From Candidatus Saccharimonadota bacterium (GTDB lineage Bacteria > Patescibacteriota > Saccharimonadia > CAILAD01 > BJGX01), in contig BJGX01000005.1 of the NCBI GenBank assembly GCA_014191035.1, forward strand, positions 1 through 59,756: a stretch of DNA of 59,756 nucleotides, written 5' to 3'. The notes under the pieces were generated by a model. The model did no database searches. It saw only the letters and a program-made list of their open reading frames with translations, and was not told the origin of the DNA. Within the stretch, counting starts at the first letter, position 1. Every line of letters begins with the position of its first letter. Below, one piece after another: positions 59,414 through 59,756 of this stretch. Position numbers and translations under genes: made by a program.

Positions 59414-59488
59414 AGAGGAGTAATTAAGTGAAAATAGCAAAATGAATCTGAAAAGATTTATTTGTAAATTGAAACTTAATTAGGACGA

Positions 59489-59563
59489 TGGGGTGTGGCC
59501 AAGTGGTAAGGCGCTTGATTCTGGCTCAAGAGATCGTGGGTTCGAATCCTACCACCCCAGCCA
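59489..59563 (+). tRNA. tRNA-Gln(CUG)
   Basis: TGGGGTG/CACCCCA acceptor; CTTGA-TTCTGGC-TCAAG anticodon arm; CCA encoded. Confidence 0.95.
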
Positions 59564-59565
59564 AT

Positions 59566-59598
59566 AAAAGTAGTCGACTTTTGTCGGCTATTTTTATT
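59566..59598 (+). terminator. Terminator after tRNA-Gln
   Basis: agtcgacttttgtcggctatttttatt. Confidence 0.7.
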
Positions 59599-59636
59599 AG
59601 ATTGCGTATAGATTTGAACCCAATGAGAGTAGCGGT

Positions 59637-59721
59637 GGGTTCGGTGGAGCGATATCACGCACAGAAGTTTGCTTCGAGCATGATTTAGCGAAGAAGGCGT
59701 AAGCCGCTATTCTACCGACCC
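59637..59721 (+). ncRNA. Putative cloverleaf-like structured RNA
   Basis: GGGTTCGGTGGA pairs with TCTACCGACCC; three internal hairpins including GGC-GTAA-GCC. Confidence 0.35.
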
Positions 59722-59756
59722 AGACATAAAAAAATTGAGTTTTGCTTTTTATATCT

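Noticed and set aside
59341-59489. T-box riboswitch upstream of tRNA-Gln
   Set aside because: No AGGGTGGNACCGCG-type T-box sequence, and downstream gene is a tRNA rather than a synthetase.
59476-59658. ORF MISLHRTHRYSH...GGRIRTHDLLSQNQAPYHLATPHRPN
   Set aside because: Antisense of tRNA-Gln; known annotation artefact.

Overview
The window is a gene-dense, low-GC bacterial chromosome segment, mostly coded on the minus strand. Gene content and style (reduced genome, GatCAB, split transketolase, Rpf-like lysozyme, LAxTG-like anchored surface proteins, many small orphan genes) look like a Candidate Phyla Radiation/Patescibacteria genome, probably Saccharibacteria; this taxonomy is an inference. 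Housekeeping blocks: rplS, dnaE, gatCAB, ligA, folD, secG, uvrC, uvrA, uvrB, two photolyase-family genes, a pentose-phosphate/GAPDH operon, trxB/glutaredoxin, HtrA-like/Trx/DsbA, rpmG, xthA, murB, proS, a P1B-type ATPase and queA. There are seven intact tRNA genes (Gly-GCC, Phe-GAA, Cys-GCA, Leu-UAA, Val-UAC, Leu-GAG, Gln-CUG). I saw no CRISPR array, transposase or prophage. Most unusual area: about 24.6-34.1 kb, where at least five small (about 90-100 aa) mutually similar orphan proteins flank two tandem surface beta-helix proteins. Those two share an identical 334-bp 3' module and have a poly-G/C tract just upstream of their predicted promoter. Also notable: a promoter-driven tandem array of tRNA-Leu 5'-half pseudo-units, a cysteine-free FeS-BCP-type photolyase, a HEPN-like membrane protein inside the gatCAB operon, and a cloverleaf-like putative ncRNA near the right edge. 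All calls come from reading the sequence and supplied translations; no database search was run.
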